A program made the translations under genes and the position numbers. Of a stretch of 64,000 nucleotides of DNA, positions 8,365 to 18,845 are shown one piece after another (positions within the stretch are counted from its first letter, which is position 1; the number at the start of each line of letters is the position of its first letter). The notes beneath the pieces are model-generated. The model saw nothing but the letters and a program-made list of their open reading frames with translations, was not told the origin of the DNA and searched no databases. Source of the stretch: Alphaproteobacteria bacterium (GTDB lineage Bacteria > Pseudomonadota > Alphaproteobacteria > UBA6615); NCBI GenBank assembly GCA_039980135.1, contig JBDXCV010000013.1, forward strand, positions 186,001-250,000, read 5' to 3'.

Positions 8365-8989
8365 CGCCATCCTCCAGGTCATACGGCTCGTTGCGCACGG
8401 CGATGCTGGCGACGAGCTGGATCACGTTGTCGTCGCCGCCGATCAGGTGGCTGAGGAAACCCGTCAGGGACGGCGCGTCGTAGGTTACCCGGTAGAGCAC
8501 CACCTCACCCGACTGGCCCGCGCTGGCCAGGCCCTGATCCGGGTCCCACTGGCTGTTTCCGTTGATATCGGTGTAGGTCTCGCCGACGTCATACACCCCG
8601 TTGAACGGCGGGCCGTCGACGAAAGGCTCCGGTGCACCGATGACGTCGAAGCTGCCATAGGTCAGGACATCTACCTGCGCCTCGTCCGTGTCCACCAGGC
8701 CGATGGTCCGGTCGGCGATGATGTCCTGGATGATACTCAGCCGTTCGGCCTCGTCCTGGCCGGTGACGCCGTACCGGGCCGCATCGCGCACCGCACCCTC
8801 CATCAGGGCCTCCGTCGACAGGATCATGCCGATCTCCATGGTGCCCAGAATGGTGAGAATGAAGAGTGGCCCGGTGAGCGCGAATTCGACCCCCGCAACA
8901 CCCGACTGATCTCGTCCGAATTTATCGAAAATTCTATTTAATACAGATAGTTGAGGTTTACTTCCTGATAACCTGGTTGAATTTATCAT
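8348..8989 (-). CDS. tadE: TadE-like pseudopilin with a calcium-loop-like insertion
   Basis: 213 residues. It has the TadE motif GVAGVEFALTGPLFILTILG (about 31-50) with the Glu that follows the prepilin-peptidase site, then a periplasmic region. Residues 130-153 read NGVYDVGE then DINGNSQWDPDQG, an Asp/Asn/Gly pattern like EF-hand or dockerin calcium loops, which is unusual in this family. AGGATG upstream supports ATG at 8989. It is the first gene of a leftward pair and is divergent from tadD with only 32 bases between the start codons. Confidence 0.8.
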   Translation of the reverse strand: MINSTRLSGSKPQLSVLNRIFDKFGRDQSGVAGVEFALTGPLFILTILGTMEIGMILSTEALMEGAVRDAARYGVTGQDEAERLSIIQDIIADRTIGLVDTDEAQVDVLTYGSFDVIGAPEPFVDGPPFNGVYDVGETYTDINGNSQWDPDQGLASAGQSGEVVLYRVTYDAPSLTGFLSHLIGGDDNVIQLVASIAVRNEPYDLEDGDGIIQ

Positions 8990-9021
8990 GATGTCATCCT
9001 TTCACTTCCAGAGGCATCCAG

Positions 9022-9873
9022 ATGACCCTCGTTGAACGACTGAAACAGCACCCTGCCCGCCTCACCCTCGCGGCCGGCCTTCTGCTTTCCGCCTGTGCCC
9101 CGGCCGCCCATACCGACGGCGTGTCCGGCGGCGGCAGCGACACCATGCTGCGGATCGGTGACACGGCCCGCGATGCCGGTGATATCTCCGCCGCGATTCC
9201 GATTTACCGCCGCGCCCACATGCTGGCCCCGCTGGAACTCGAACCGTTGCTGCGCCTGGCCAACACCCTGAGTGGTGTCGGCGCCCATCGCGAGGCCGGG
9301 AACGCCTGGAAACGCGCACTCCTGATCGAACCGCGCAGCTTCGATGCCCGACTCGGCTACGGCGAGACCCTGGCCGCGCTCGATCAGCCCATTCTGGCGC
9401 TGGAGCAGTTCCGGCTGGCTGCCGAACTCGGCCAGAGCGCCGACATGTTCAACGGCATGGGCGTGGCCCACGATCTGCTGGGCGATGCCCCGGCGGCGCA
9501 GCTTGCCTACCGCAAGGGCCTGGGCGACGAACGCAGCCTTAAGCTGCTCAACAATCTGGGGCTTTCCCTGGCGCTTTCGGGCGAATATGACGAGGCAATC
9601 GCGATCCTGGAGGAGGCCAGCGGCTTCCCGGCTGCGGGTTCCCGCCACCGTACCAACCTGGCGCTTGCATATGCCCTTTCGGGCGAGGCCGGACGTGCCC
9701 GCGCGATCATGGCCATGGATACCGACGAGGTGTCGGCCCAGCGCGCGCAGGCCTTCTACACGATGCTCGCCAGCCTTCCCGACCACGAATCCCGGGTTGC
9801 AGCGGTCGGCACCTACAGCGCGGTCCGTGACAACGGAACGCGCAGCATCGAAAACCCGCGCCGCGTGCGGTAG
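9022..9873 (+). CDS. tadD: TPR-repeat lipoprotein, TadD-like
   Basis: 283 residues. A lipoprotein signal ends at LLSAC (lipid-modified Cys25). A run of tetratricopeptide repeats fills about residues 40-250, recognisable by repeated A-x-x-x-Y/W-x-x-A patterns (AIPIYRRAHMLAPLE, AGNAWKRALLIEPRS). TadD is the outer-membrane-associated pilotin-like or assembly lipoprotein of Tad systems. A GAGG ribosome site precedes the ATG. It is convergent with tadC, whose stop is 33 bases away. Confidence 0.8.
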   Translation: MTLVERLKQHPARLTLAAGLLLSACAPAAHTDGVSGGGSDTMLRIGDTARDAGDISAAIPIYRRAHMLAPLELEPLLRLANTLSGVGAHREAGNAWKRALLIEPRSFDARLGYGETLAALDQPILALEQFRLAAELGQSADMFNGMGVAHDLLGDAPAAQLAYRKGLGDERSLKLLNNLGLSLALSGEYDEAIAILEEASGFPAAGSRHRTNLALAYALSGEAGRARAIMAMDTDEVSAQRAQAFYTMLASLPDHESRVAAVGTYSAVRDNGTRSIENPRRVR

Positions 9874-9892
9874 CGCAACGACATCCGAACAG

Positions 9893-9924
9893 GCTGCGGG
9901 GTGGCTCACAACACGCCCCGCAGC
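9893..9924. other. GC-rich inverted repeat between convergent tadD and tadC
   Basis: GCTGCGGGG and CCCCGCAGC form a 9-base stem around a 14-base loop. It covers the last codons of tadC and the region after the tadD stop. The position suits a bidirectional transcription end, but there is no T-tract on either side. Confidence 0.35.
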
Positions 9925-10877
9925 GCATCGATCGTCTGTAGCGCGCCCGGGCCGATCAACACCACGAACAGGGCCGGCATGATGAAGAGGATCATCGGGA
10001 CGGTGAGCACCGCGGGAAGCCGCGCCGCCTTCTCTTCCGCCTTCAGCAGGCGATTGGTCCGCATTTCCGACGACAGGACCCGCAACGCCTGGGACAGCGG
10101 TGTGCCGTAGCGCTCGGTCTGGGCGAGCGTGTTGACCAGGCCGCGCATGCCCGACACCCGGACCCGGCGGGCCAGGTTCTGCAGGGCCTGACTGCGATCG
10201 GGCAGGAAACCCAGTTCGATCGACGTCAGGCTGATCTCATCGGCGAATTCCGGCCAGGACTGGCGCAATTCTCGTCCCACCCGCTCCAGTGCGGCGTCAA
10301 GGCTCAGACCCGCCTCCGCGCAGATCACCATCAGGTCGAGCCCGTCGGGCATCGCCTTGGTGATCTTCTGCTTGCGTTTCGAGATCGTGTTGGCCGTGAA
10401 CAGATCCGGCGCATACGCGCCCAGAATTACCGCCAGCAGCGCGCAAAAAAGCTTGCCCATGGGCCCCATATCGAAGACCGGGAGCAGATACAGGAAAATG
10501 ACCGCGACCAGCCCGAAGGCGAGCGGTAATGCGAATTTGAGAAACAGGTAGACGACCATCGCGTCCTTGCCGCGCCAGCCGGCCTGCAGGAGTTTCTCGC
10601 TGATGCGCCGGGCTTGCGTCGATTGCAGCAACCGCAGCCGCTCGACGACGCCGGTGGCCATATTGAGGCCACGGATGCGCATGGGATGGGCCCGCGGTTG
10701 CAAACGCGCCCGGTGCAGGGCCACGCGCCGGTCGGACAGCGAACGCATCCGGGCCCTGATGGGCCGCGGCGCGATCAGGCCCGCCCAGACGGCCAACACG
10801 GCCGCGATCGCCGCCAAGCCGGCGAGCCAGACGACCAACTCCTCCATCGGGATCGGAATCAGCTCTCCGGGGGTCAT
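9906..10877 (-). CDS. tadC: Tad pilus inner-membrane platform protein TadC
   Basis: 323 residues with the type II secretion F (GspF-like) domain and several membrane helices. These are an N-terminal helix, a pair around residues 110-150, and a C-terminal helix near LTVPMILFIMPALFVVL. The conserved cytoplasmic core includes MPDGLDLMVICAEAGLSLDAAL and ERYGTPLSQALR. ATG at 10877 overlaps the tadB stop in an ATGA; an earlier in-frame ATG at 10901 lies inside tadB. With TadB it anchors the TadA ATPase to the assembling pilus. Confidence 0.9.
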   Translation of the reverse strand: MTPGELIPIPMEELVVWLAGLAAIAAVLAVWAGLIAPRPIRARMRSLSDRRVALHRARLQPRAHPMRIRGLNMATGVVERLRLLQSTQARRISEKLLQAGWRGKDAMVVYLFLKFALPLAFGLVAVIFLYLLPVFDMGPMGKLFCALLAVILGAYAPDLFTANTISKRKQKITKAMPDGLDLMVICAEAGLSLDAALERVGRELRQSWPEFADEISLTSIELGFLPDRSQALQNLARRVRVSGMRGLVNTLAQTERYGTPLSQALRVLSSEMRTNRLLKAEEKAARLPAVLTVPMILFIMPALFVVLIGPGALQTIDALRGVL

Positions 10878-11881
10878 ATTTCGAACCTCACCATTTTCCA
10901 CATGATCGCCACGCCGATGAACTGACTGGTGAGCCCAAAGGCGATCAGGGTCGTCCCGCGCGGATCTGTGAACAGGGTCATCACGTAGCCGGTGTTCACG
11001 AAGAAGATGATCGCGAACATGATGAAAGGCAGGCTGCCGAGGATCCAGGCACTCGCCTTCGGTTCGGACGCCATCGCCTTCACACGTTTCTTCATCTGGC
11101 GCCGCTTGCGCAGCACATCAGCGAGATTTTCGAGGGTCTCGCCCAGATTACCGCCGGTCTCTCGCTGGACCGCGATGGATACGACGAAGAATTTGAACTC
11201 CGGCGTGTCGATCCGCGGCACCGCGTCCCACAAGGCGTCTTCCAAGGTTTGTCCGAAACGCACGGCGTCCGTGATGGCCCGAAATTCCTGCCCGACGGGT
11301 TTCGGCATTTCCCGGGCCACGGTCATGATCGATTCCACGACCGGCAGGCCGGAGCGGATACCGCGAACGATCAGGTCGATCGATTCCGGGAACTGCCCCG
11401 TGAAGGCCCGCTGGCGCCGCCCGGCGAGATAGCCGATGAACATGTGGGGCAGGAGCAACCCGCCGGCGCAGCCGCCGAGAATCGAGACGGGCGTGGAGAA
11501 CCCGAACAGGAAAGACATCGTGGTTCCGGTCGAGGCACCGACGATAAGGCAGGCAACAAGGTATTGCCCGACGCTGATCGAGCGCCCCGTGCGTTTCAGC
11601 CGGCGGCGCAGCATCTCGCGGCGTGGCACCAGGCGCTTGAGGATACGGTCGACCGACGGCAGCGAACTGTCATGCTGGGCCAGCCGCAAGGTCGGCGTGC
11701 CGTCCGCCGCCACATTCGGCTGCCAGCGGCGCATGACGCCGGACAATCGCTTGTTGGTCTGGCGCTGTTCGCCGAACACCAGAATCCCGCCGACCACCGA
11801 CAGACACACCGTCGCCAGCACCACATTCGCGATCATGACCGCAACCGATATATCCACCGAGCCGAACATCGTTCCGTTCAT
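10874..11881 (-). CDS. tadB: Tad pilus inner-membrane platform protein TadB
   Basis: 335 residues. A GspF-type domain contains FPESIDLIVRGIRSGLPVVE and the QRETGGNLGETLENLADVLR motif seen in TadB/TadC. Membrane helices are an N-terminal one, a pair near residues 105-145 and two at the C terminus. It starts 13 bases after tadA, preceded by a G-rich ribosome site. It partners with TadC to form the platform on which Flp subunits are extruded. Confidence 0.92.
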   Translation of the reverse strand: MNGTMFGSVDISVAVMIANVVLATVCLSVVGGILVFGEQRQTNKRLSGVMRRWQPNVAADGTPTLRLAQHDSSLPSVDRILKRLVPRREMLRRRLKRTGRSISVGQYLVACLIVGASTGTTMSFLFGFSTPVSILGGCAGGLLLPHMFIGYLAGRRQRAFTGQFPESIDLIVRGIRSGLPVVESIMTVAREMPKPVGQEFRAITDAVRFGQTLEDALWDAVPRIDTPEFKFFVVSIAVQRETGGNLGETLENLADVLRKRRQMKKRVKAMASEPKASAWILGSLPFIMFAIIFFVNTGYVMTLFTDPRGTTLIAFGLTSQFIGVAIMWKMVRFEI

Positions 11882-11894
11882 CAGCAGCCCCCCA

Positions 11895-13624
<1,730 letters not shown>

Positions 13625-13628
<4 letters not shown>

Positions 13629-14836
13629 GCCCCTGCCTCCGTGCCGGATTTGCGCAACGACAGCAGGCTGCGCCGTTTCTTCGGCAATGGGGCAATGTCC
13701 TGAACGATCTTGCGCAGGCCGACGGCAAACTTTCCACGCCCCGCGATCTGGGCGACCGGTTTGCCCGTGGTCGCCGCGCCACCCGCCTTGGAGTCTTCGG
13801 GCAACCGCGCGATCACCGGCTTGGGCACCCCCTTGGCAAACTGCGCCACGGGAATTCCCTTCGCCCTCCCGATCCGGTTCACAATCACGCCGATGTCCGC
13901 GTCGCGGTTGAGTCCGTCGCAGTAGTTGGCGACACGCATCGTATCGCGCATGCCCGCCAGCGACAGGTCGGACACCACATGAATAAACGAAGCGTCCGAG
14001 ATCACGTTCGAATTCACGTGACAGAGCGTGCGCGGGATGTCGATCCAGACCCAATCGAAACTGCGGCGCAGTTCTTCGATCAGGCGTTCGATCCCCGCGG
14101 CGCTGTAACTCGCATCGCGCGCGAGATCCTCCTCCGCGGCGAGGACAGAGAAATTCGCGGTCTTGGGCACCAGCGCACTCGCCAGAAACAGCCCGTCGAC
14201 GCGGTCGGGATTGCGCAACGTCTCAATCATGCCGCCGGCCGGCACGAGGTCGAGTGACAGGGCGGTGGAACCGAACTGCAGATCGAGATCGACCAGCACC
14301 ACCTTCTGCTTTTGCTCCTCGGCCAGCATCCAGGCACCGTTCGTGGCGGTTGTGGTCGCGCCCACGCCACCGCGCGCGCCGATTGTCACGACAATCTTGC
14401 CGAGTGGCACATCCACGGCTTCGATCACCTGCTGTTCGCGGAACGCGGCGGCCAGCAATGCCGTTTCCAGATCTTCGGGGCTAAGCGGCTTGACCAGATA
14501 GTCGGCCACACCCGCCGCGACGAACTGCTTGTAGAGGCCCAGATCATTGACCGTGCCCAGCGCCACGACCTGGGTTGAGGCCTCGCAGGAATCCGCCAGT
14601 GTCAGAAGTTCTTCGAGCGGGTTCTCGCTGTTCCCGAGATCGACCACCAGCAAATCGGGCGCGCGCGTGCAGTCGAGATAGGTGGCCGCGGCACTCAGCC
14701 CCCCCTCCACCACGGTCGCACCGGGCCAGTGATAGCTGGCGACCTGTTCGATCATCGTCGCGGTCACCACATCAGCGGCGAAGGCCGCCAGGACCACGCC
14801 GCTCTCCCGCCTCGTATCGATCGCTGCAACTGTCAT
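13625..14836 (-). CDS. cpaE: Pilus assembly/localisation ATPase CpaE/TadZ
   Basis: 403 residues. An N-terminal receiver-like domain (about 1-135, with Asp66 in LLVVDLGNS and a Lys in YLVKPL) is followed by a ParA/MinD-type ATPase. The deviant Walker A is GARGGVGATT (153-162). It lacks the Lys of the usual GKT/S step, as in other CpaE/TadZ proteins classed as atypical ATPases. DLDLQFG and WIDIPRTL follow. These proteins mark the pole or site where the Tad machine assembles. It is coupled to cpaF and 2 bases after cpaD. Confidence 0.9.
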
Positions 14837-14838
14837 CG

Positions 14839-15525
14839 CTATTCGTTCGTCTCGACAGCGACCGGGTTTCTGACTTTCCCGGCGCGGTATCGCTGGATTC
14901 CCAGCGACAGCGCCTGCCCGTCTCCCGGCGCCAGGCTTCGCCCGCGCACAAGGTCAGCCGGATCAGCGATCATCAGGCTGAGATTTGTCGCCTGGGCACA
15001 TCCGAAATTCGCATCCGTGAGGTTGCCCGGGTTGGCGCCCGACGGGCGCGACCAGTTCGGGCAGTTCGGCGGCACGGCCACATACCGGCCGACCACCAGT
15101 CGCGCGCCGCCGGCGGGTGCGGCGCCACCGGAGAACATCAGCGCATCCACACCGGGGAGATGGCGCCGCAGGCGTTGCGAAATGGAAGTGGCGCGGGCCT
15201 GGGCCAACGGGTCGAGCCCGCCGGTATCGCCCGTATCGACCAGAAAACGATCGCCGCGGCGCAGGGTCAGCCCCGCCAGGAACGCATCGAGATGAAACCG
15301 TTCCGACGTCGAGAGCACACTGGTGCCCGGTTCGAACAAGACCGCATGATCAAGCGAGACCCATCGCACCTGAATATCGCGCGGCGACTGCGCGGGGCTA
15401 AAATCCGCCAGGGACTGTGCGCACCCGGTGACGATCACCGCCGCGACAGCCAGCAATGGCCACCACCGCGAGGGGCGTTTGGTAAAAATACGCCGGTTCC
15501 TGATCACCTTCTGTCGTCGCATCAT
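14839..15525 (-). CDS. cpaD: Tad pilus lipoprotein CpaD-like
   Basis: 228 residues. A basic N terminus and a lipobox VTGC (Cys about 35) show a lipoprotein. The CpaD-type domain includes FLAGLTLRRGDRFLVDTG, VVGRYVAVPPNCPNW and NFGCAQATNLSLMIADPADLVRGR. Two Cys in the C-terminal half probably form a disulfide. AGAGG six bases before ATG 15525 sets the start. It lies between secretin cpaC and cpaE and is likely an outer-membrane partner of the secretin. Confidence 0.88.
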   Translation of the reverse strand: MMRRQKVIRNRRIFTKRPSRWWPLLAVAAVIVTGCAQSLADFSPAQSPRDIQVRWVSLDHAVLFEPGTSVLSTSERFHLDAFLAGLTLRRGDRFLVDTGDTGGLDPLAQARATSISQRLRRHLPGVDALMFSGGAAPAGGARLVVGRYVAVPPNCPNWSRPSGANPGNLTDANFGCAQATNLSLMIADPADLVRGRSLAPGDGQALSLGIQRYRAGKVRNPVAVETNE

Positions 15526-15534
15526 GGTCAACCT

Positions 15535-16953
15535 CTACTCAATCTGAAAACCGCCGGGCCCGGACGCCCCATCAAATTCCGGCACACGCACTTCCCGTTC
15601 GCTCGGGCCTGCCTTCCGGCGTTGGGTCTCGCCATGGACAATCCGGTCGAAGTCGTCGGGAATTTCGAAACCATCCGTCGGTGCCAGCAGCGCATTGCTC
15701 GATACCGGCCGCACCAGATAAGGCGTGACGATAATCACCAGCTCCGTCTCCTGCCGGTTGAACTCGGTCGAGCGGAAGAGCGCGCCGAGGATCGGCAAAT
15801 CCGCAAGGCCGGGGAACTCATTGACGTTCTGATTGCTGTCGGCCTGCAGCAGGCCCGCGATGGCAAAGCTCTGGCCACTCCCGAGCTCGACGGTTGTGTT
15901 TGCGCGCCGGGTCGTGAGTGCCGGGATATTCAATCCGTTCACGTTGACGGCCCCCGAGGACGACAAGGCGCTCACCTCCGGCAGGACCTTCAGGCTGATC
16001 CGGTTGGCGCTAAGGATCGTCGGCGTGAAGGCCAGCGACACGCCAAATGGCTTGAAGCTCACCGTCACTTCACCATCATTGTCCACGACCGGTACCGGGA
16101 ACTCGCCGCCGGCCAGGAAACTCGCTGTCTCGCCCGTCAGCGCCGTGAGGTTCGGTTCGGCGAGAAGCGAAATCAGGCCCTCCGTCTCCAGCGCGTCGAC
16201 GACCCCGGCAACATCCACCGAGCTTGAAATATAGTTGGCCTGGGCCAGCCCCGTGTCCGGCAACCCGCTGATCAGCGTCCGCGCCGGGTTCAGAAAGCCG
16301 CGTCCCGATGCCAATCCGAAAGAGAAAGTTCCCACATCGATCAACGCATCGAAGTTGAACCCCAGCCGCTTGAGGACATTGCGTGACACTTCGGCAATCC
16401 GCACCTGCAGGTTGACCTGGTTCGGCCCCACCACCTGGATCTGGTTCACCACGACTTCGTTCTCGGCCAGGAACCGGGCCGCGATCCGGCGTGCCTCCTC
16501 GGATTCCGTCGCGGAATTGACAAGCCCCGCCAGCATCAGGCCGCCGGGTACCGAGCGCGCCTCGATCGCCGTGTCGGGCAGGACAGAGCGCAGCGACGCG
16601 CTCAACGCGGACACATTGTGGGTGACCATCAGGTTGATATTCGCCAGCACCGCATCGCGGCCATCCAGCGCAAACAGGGACGTCTCCCCCGTCCGCTTCG
16701 CCATGACATAGACGAGGGTCGGGGATTTCATCGAAATATCGGCATAGGCGGGGTTGGCCACGAACACCGCCGAGGCCGGCGCGGGCAGACGCACGAGCGC
16801 GCCCTTGTTGACTTCGATGTCGATGGTCTCGACGCCGGAGCCGACCGTTCGCACCGGGGCTTGCGCCTGTGCGCCGCCAACCCCGATCAACAGCATCGAA
16901 AGCGCCGTGAGCAGACCCAGTGCGGGGGCGAGACGCGAAACAAGCCTGATCAT
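15535..16953 (-). CDS. cpaC: Tad pilus secretin CpaC/RcpA
   Basis: 472 residues with a signal peptide ending near GGAQAQA. A pilus-assembly N-domain (GALVRLPAPASAVFVANPAYAD) and a BON-like stretch follow, then the secretin domain (AEPNLTALTGETASFLAGGEFPVPV, and GLADLPILGALFRS near the C terminus). The product is the outer-membrane channel through which the Flp fibre exits. It overlaps cpaB by 4 bases (ATGA). Confidence 0.93.
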   Translation of the reverse strand: MIRLVSRLAPALGLLTALSMLLIGVGGAQAQAPVRTVGSGVETIDIEVNKGALVRLPAPASAVFVANPAYADISMKSPTLVYVMAKRTGETSLFALDGRDAVLANINLMVTHNVSALSASLRSVLPDTAIEARSVPGGLMLAGLVNSATESEEARRIAARFLAENEVVVNQIQVVGPNQVNLQVRIAEVSRNVLKRLGFNFDALIDVGTFSFGLASGRGFLNPARTLISGLPDTGLAQANYISSSVDVAGVVDALETEGLISLLAEPNLTALTGETASFLAGGEFPVPVVDNDGEVTVSFKPFGVSLAFTPTILSANRISLKVLPEVSALSSSGAVNVNGLNIPALTTRRANTTVELGSGQSFAIAGLLQADSNQNVNEFPGLADLPILGALFRSTEFNRQETELVIIVTPYLVRPVSSNALLAPTDGFEIPDDFDRIVHGETQRRKAGPSEREVRVPEFDGASGPGGFQIE

Positions 16954-17936
16954 TTTCGGCCTCGCTTGAACTCGACGACGGCTGAATTCTCGCCGCGCAC
17001 GACACGAACCTGGTGCAAATTTCCCTTCGAGGCCGGTGCGATCAGCAATCGGCTGACTTCGCTATCCCAGGTGTGTCCCCGGCCGCGCGCGGGTTCTTCG
17101 CCACTGACCAGGCGCGCCAGGATCGGGTTGATATCGAGCGGATCGGTGGATCCGGTGTCCGGAGCGGCCCCAGGGACACTACCCGGCGTGCCAGCCGCAC
17201 CGGCGACGTCCGGCCCGCCGATCGCACCCTCATCGCGCTGCAAACTGCGCAGACTCAGGGACAGGCGGCCGATGTCGGTCACCAGGGAAACGATTTCGAC
17301 CTGTTTGGGGGTGACCTCGAGCGTGACGTTCTTCGACGGGTTGGGTTTCTCGGCCTGATCGTTCGTCGACTGGTCGATGGCCAGCACGCGGACATCGGTC
17401 AACACCGTCTCGGAAGCGCGTCGCACGCGCCCGTTCTGGCCTTCACGTCCCACGGAGTGGGAGAGAATCAGATCGATCCGGTCACCCGGGAACACGAACC
17501 CGGCCACGCCACTGGTCGTGTTAACCCCCACCGTGATGGCGCGGAACCCGGGACGCAGGACTGCCGCCATGAATCCATGCTGGCCCGGCCGCACGACGCG
17601 GGTCTCTGTTATCGGTTCGCCCGCGGCGATGCCCAGCCGCACAACCGTGCCGACAAGGCTTTCGAGATTGGTCTTGCCGTCGACAAGATAGGCGTCCGCG
17701 ACACCGGCGTCGGGCCAAGCCTGCCAACGTAGGTGGGTCTTCTTGATGAGCGTTCCGGCGGGTAGCCCCCGTTTGGCGACAATGATGCGGGTATGGTCCT
17801 TCTTGACCTGCACCTGATTTCGGTTGGCGGCCTCAAGCGCGGCACGCTGGCCCGCAAGCCAGCTGTTCGCGCCGAAGATGGCGCCACCGGCCGCGATCAA
17901 CGCGACCAGGACGAGACCAATCAGTCGTACGTTCAT
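16950..17936 (-). CDS. cpaB: Flp pilus assembly protein CpaB/RcpC
   Basis: 328 residues. An N-terminal membrane helix (about 7-27) is followed by an SAF domain (VAKRGLPAGTLIKKTHLRWQ) and the RcpC/CpaB domain (GFRAITVGVNTTSGVAGFVFPGDRIDLILS). SAF modules in this family are thought to bind carbohydrate in the periplasm and to help the secretin. The ATG at 17936 overlaps the cpaA stop by one base (TGATG). The C-terminal third is Gly/Ala/Pro-rich. Confidence 0.92.
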   Translation of the reverse strand: MNVRLIGLVLVALIAAGGAIFGANSWLAGQRAALEAANRNQVQVKKDHTRIIVAKRGLPAGTLIKKTHLRWQAWPDAGVADAYLVDGKTNLESLVGTVVRLGIAAGEPITETRVVRPGQHGFMAAVLRPGFRAITVGVNTTSGVAGFVFPGDRIDLILSHSVGREGQNGRVRRASETVLTDVRVLAIDQSTNDQAEKPNPSKNVTLEVTPKQVEIVSLVTDIGRLSLSLRSLQRDEGAIGGPDVAGAAGTPGSVPGAAPDTGSTDPLDINPILARLVSGEEPARGRGHTWDSEVSRLLIAPASKGNLHQVRVVRGENSAVVEFKRGRK

Positions 17937-18469
17937 CAGAATGCCTCCAGAGAGCCGAAGAGAATGACCGCACGCGAAACGGCCACATAAAGCGCACCGG
18001 CGAGGATCGCCGCTGCATAGGGCACGACGGCCCGCTCACGGGCGGCCGGCACGGCGATCGCGCCGTCCATCGTCGGAATATGTCGGGCCAGCAGCCGGTT
18101 GAAACCGCCGATGCGGAACCATTCGGCGAAACTCATGATCCCGCCGGTGAGCGTAATGATGACGACCATCGGCAGGACGAGCTCCGTTCCGGCCCACAGG
18201 CTGAGCGCGGCAAGAAGCTTCACGTCGCCCCCGCCCATCCAGCCGCGTGAGTAGAGAAAGACACCGACCGCGAAGACCAGGCCGCCCGCGAAGAGCCCGC
18301 CCCGAAAATCCGCGCCGCCGGCCAGTACAAAAATCGGAAAGCTGGCGGCAATCGCCAGGCTGATGCTGTTGGGAATGCGGTAGCTCCGCAGATCCGTGAC
18401 CGCGGCGGTGACCGCCAGACCCAGAAGGCCGAGCAGAAGAATGATCTGGAGCGAGAAAAATGACGTCAT
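17936..18469 (-). CDS. cpaA: Prepilin peptidase CpaA/TadV
   Basis: 177-residue A24-family aspartyl protease of the inner membrane that processes Flp and the TadE-type pseudopilins. The two catalytic Asp motifs are in TDLRSYRIPN and GMGGGDVKLLAA-type positions (here GWMGGGDVKLLAALS). About five to six membrane helices are visible. The frame stays open to 18658, but the upstream part runs through the pilin gene gap; ATG at 18469, just before the first helix, is the real start. It is the first gene after flp. Confidence 0.92.
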   Translation of the reverse strand: MTSFFSLQIILLLGLLGLAVTAAVTDLRSYRIPNSISLAIAASFPIFVLAGGADFRGGLFAGGLVFAVGVFLYSRGWMGGGDVKLLAALSLWAGTELVLPMVVIITLTGGIMSFAEWFRIGGFNRLLARHIPTMDGAIAVPAARERAVVPYAAAILAGALYVAVSRAVILFGSLEAF

Positions 18470-18563
18470 GTTGATCAGTTCCGAAATCCGTCGGGTGTGT
18501 TCTGGAGCGTGAGTGGCGGACGGCACCTGCCTGGCGCCGCCCGCCGTTTCACTTGTGTGGTGT

Positions 18564-18845
18564 TTACGGGCTACCCGTACCGCCACCCGTGCCGCCGCCG
18601 GTACCTCCACCGGTGCCGCCACCCGTACCGCCACCGGTACCGCCGCCGGTGCCAGCACCAGCCGGCATGTTCGCGACTGCAGTGTCGAGACGTCCCGACA
18701 CAGCCGTGAACATCGTATCCAGCGAGCCCCCCATCAGGGTCAGGGCACCGATCGAGGCAACCGACACAAGTGCGGCGATCAGGCCGTACTCGATGGCGGT
18801 GGCACCCGACTCATCGCGGGAAAGATTTTTAAGAGTTTGGTACAT
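18564..18845 (-). CDS. flp: Flp/Fap-type major pilin with Gly/Thr repeat tail
   Basis: 93 residues. The start MYQTLKNLSRDESGATAIEYGLIAALVSV is a textbook Flp prepilin. The processing site is between Gly14 and Ala15, with Glu19 and Tyr20 following, then a single hydrophobic helix to about residue 42. The surprise is the tail: from about residue 62 the protein is six to seven copies of GTGG/GGGT ending in SP. AAGGAG eight bases before the ATG is a strong ribosome site. It is the first gene of the leftward pilus operon. Confidence 0.93.
   Translation of the reverse strand: MYQTLKNLSRDESGATAIEYGLIAALVSVASIGALTLMGGSLDTMFTAVSGRLDTAVANMPAGAGTGGGTGGGTGGGTGGGTGGGTGGGTGSP
18570..18659 (-). repeat. Degenerate 12-base tandem repeat coding the pilin tail
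   Basis: About seven 12-base units of the type CCGTACCGCCAC (+ strand) encode Gly-Thr-Gly-Gly over and over. The units differ at synonymous third positions, so the tract is not a fresh slippage product. It may still vary in copy number between strains. Confidence 0.8.

Noticed and set aside
18570-18659. Short repeats resembling a CRISPR or minisatellite
   Set aside because: The units are 12 bases, have no spacers and are in frame with the pilin; they are coding repeats.
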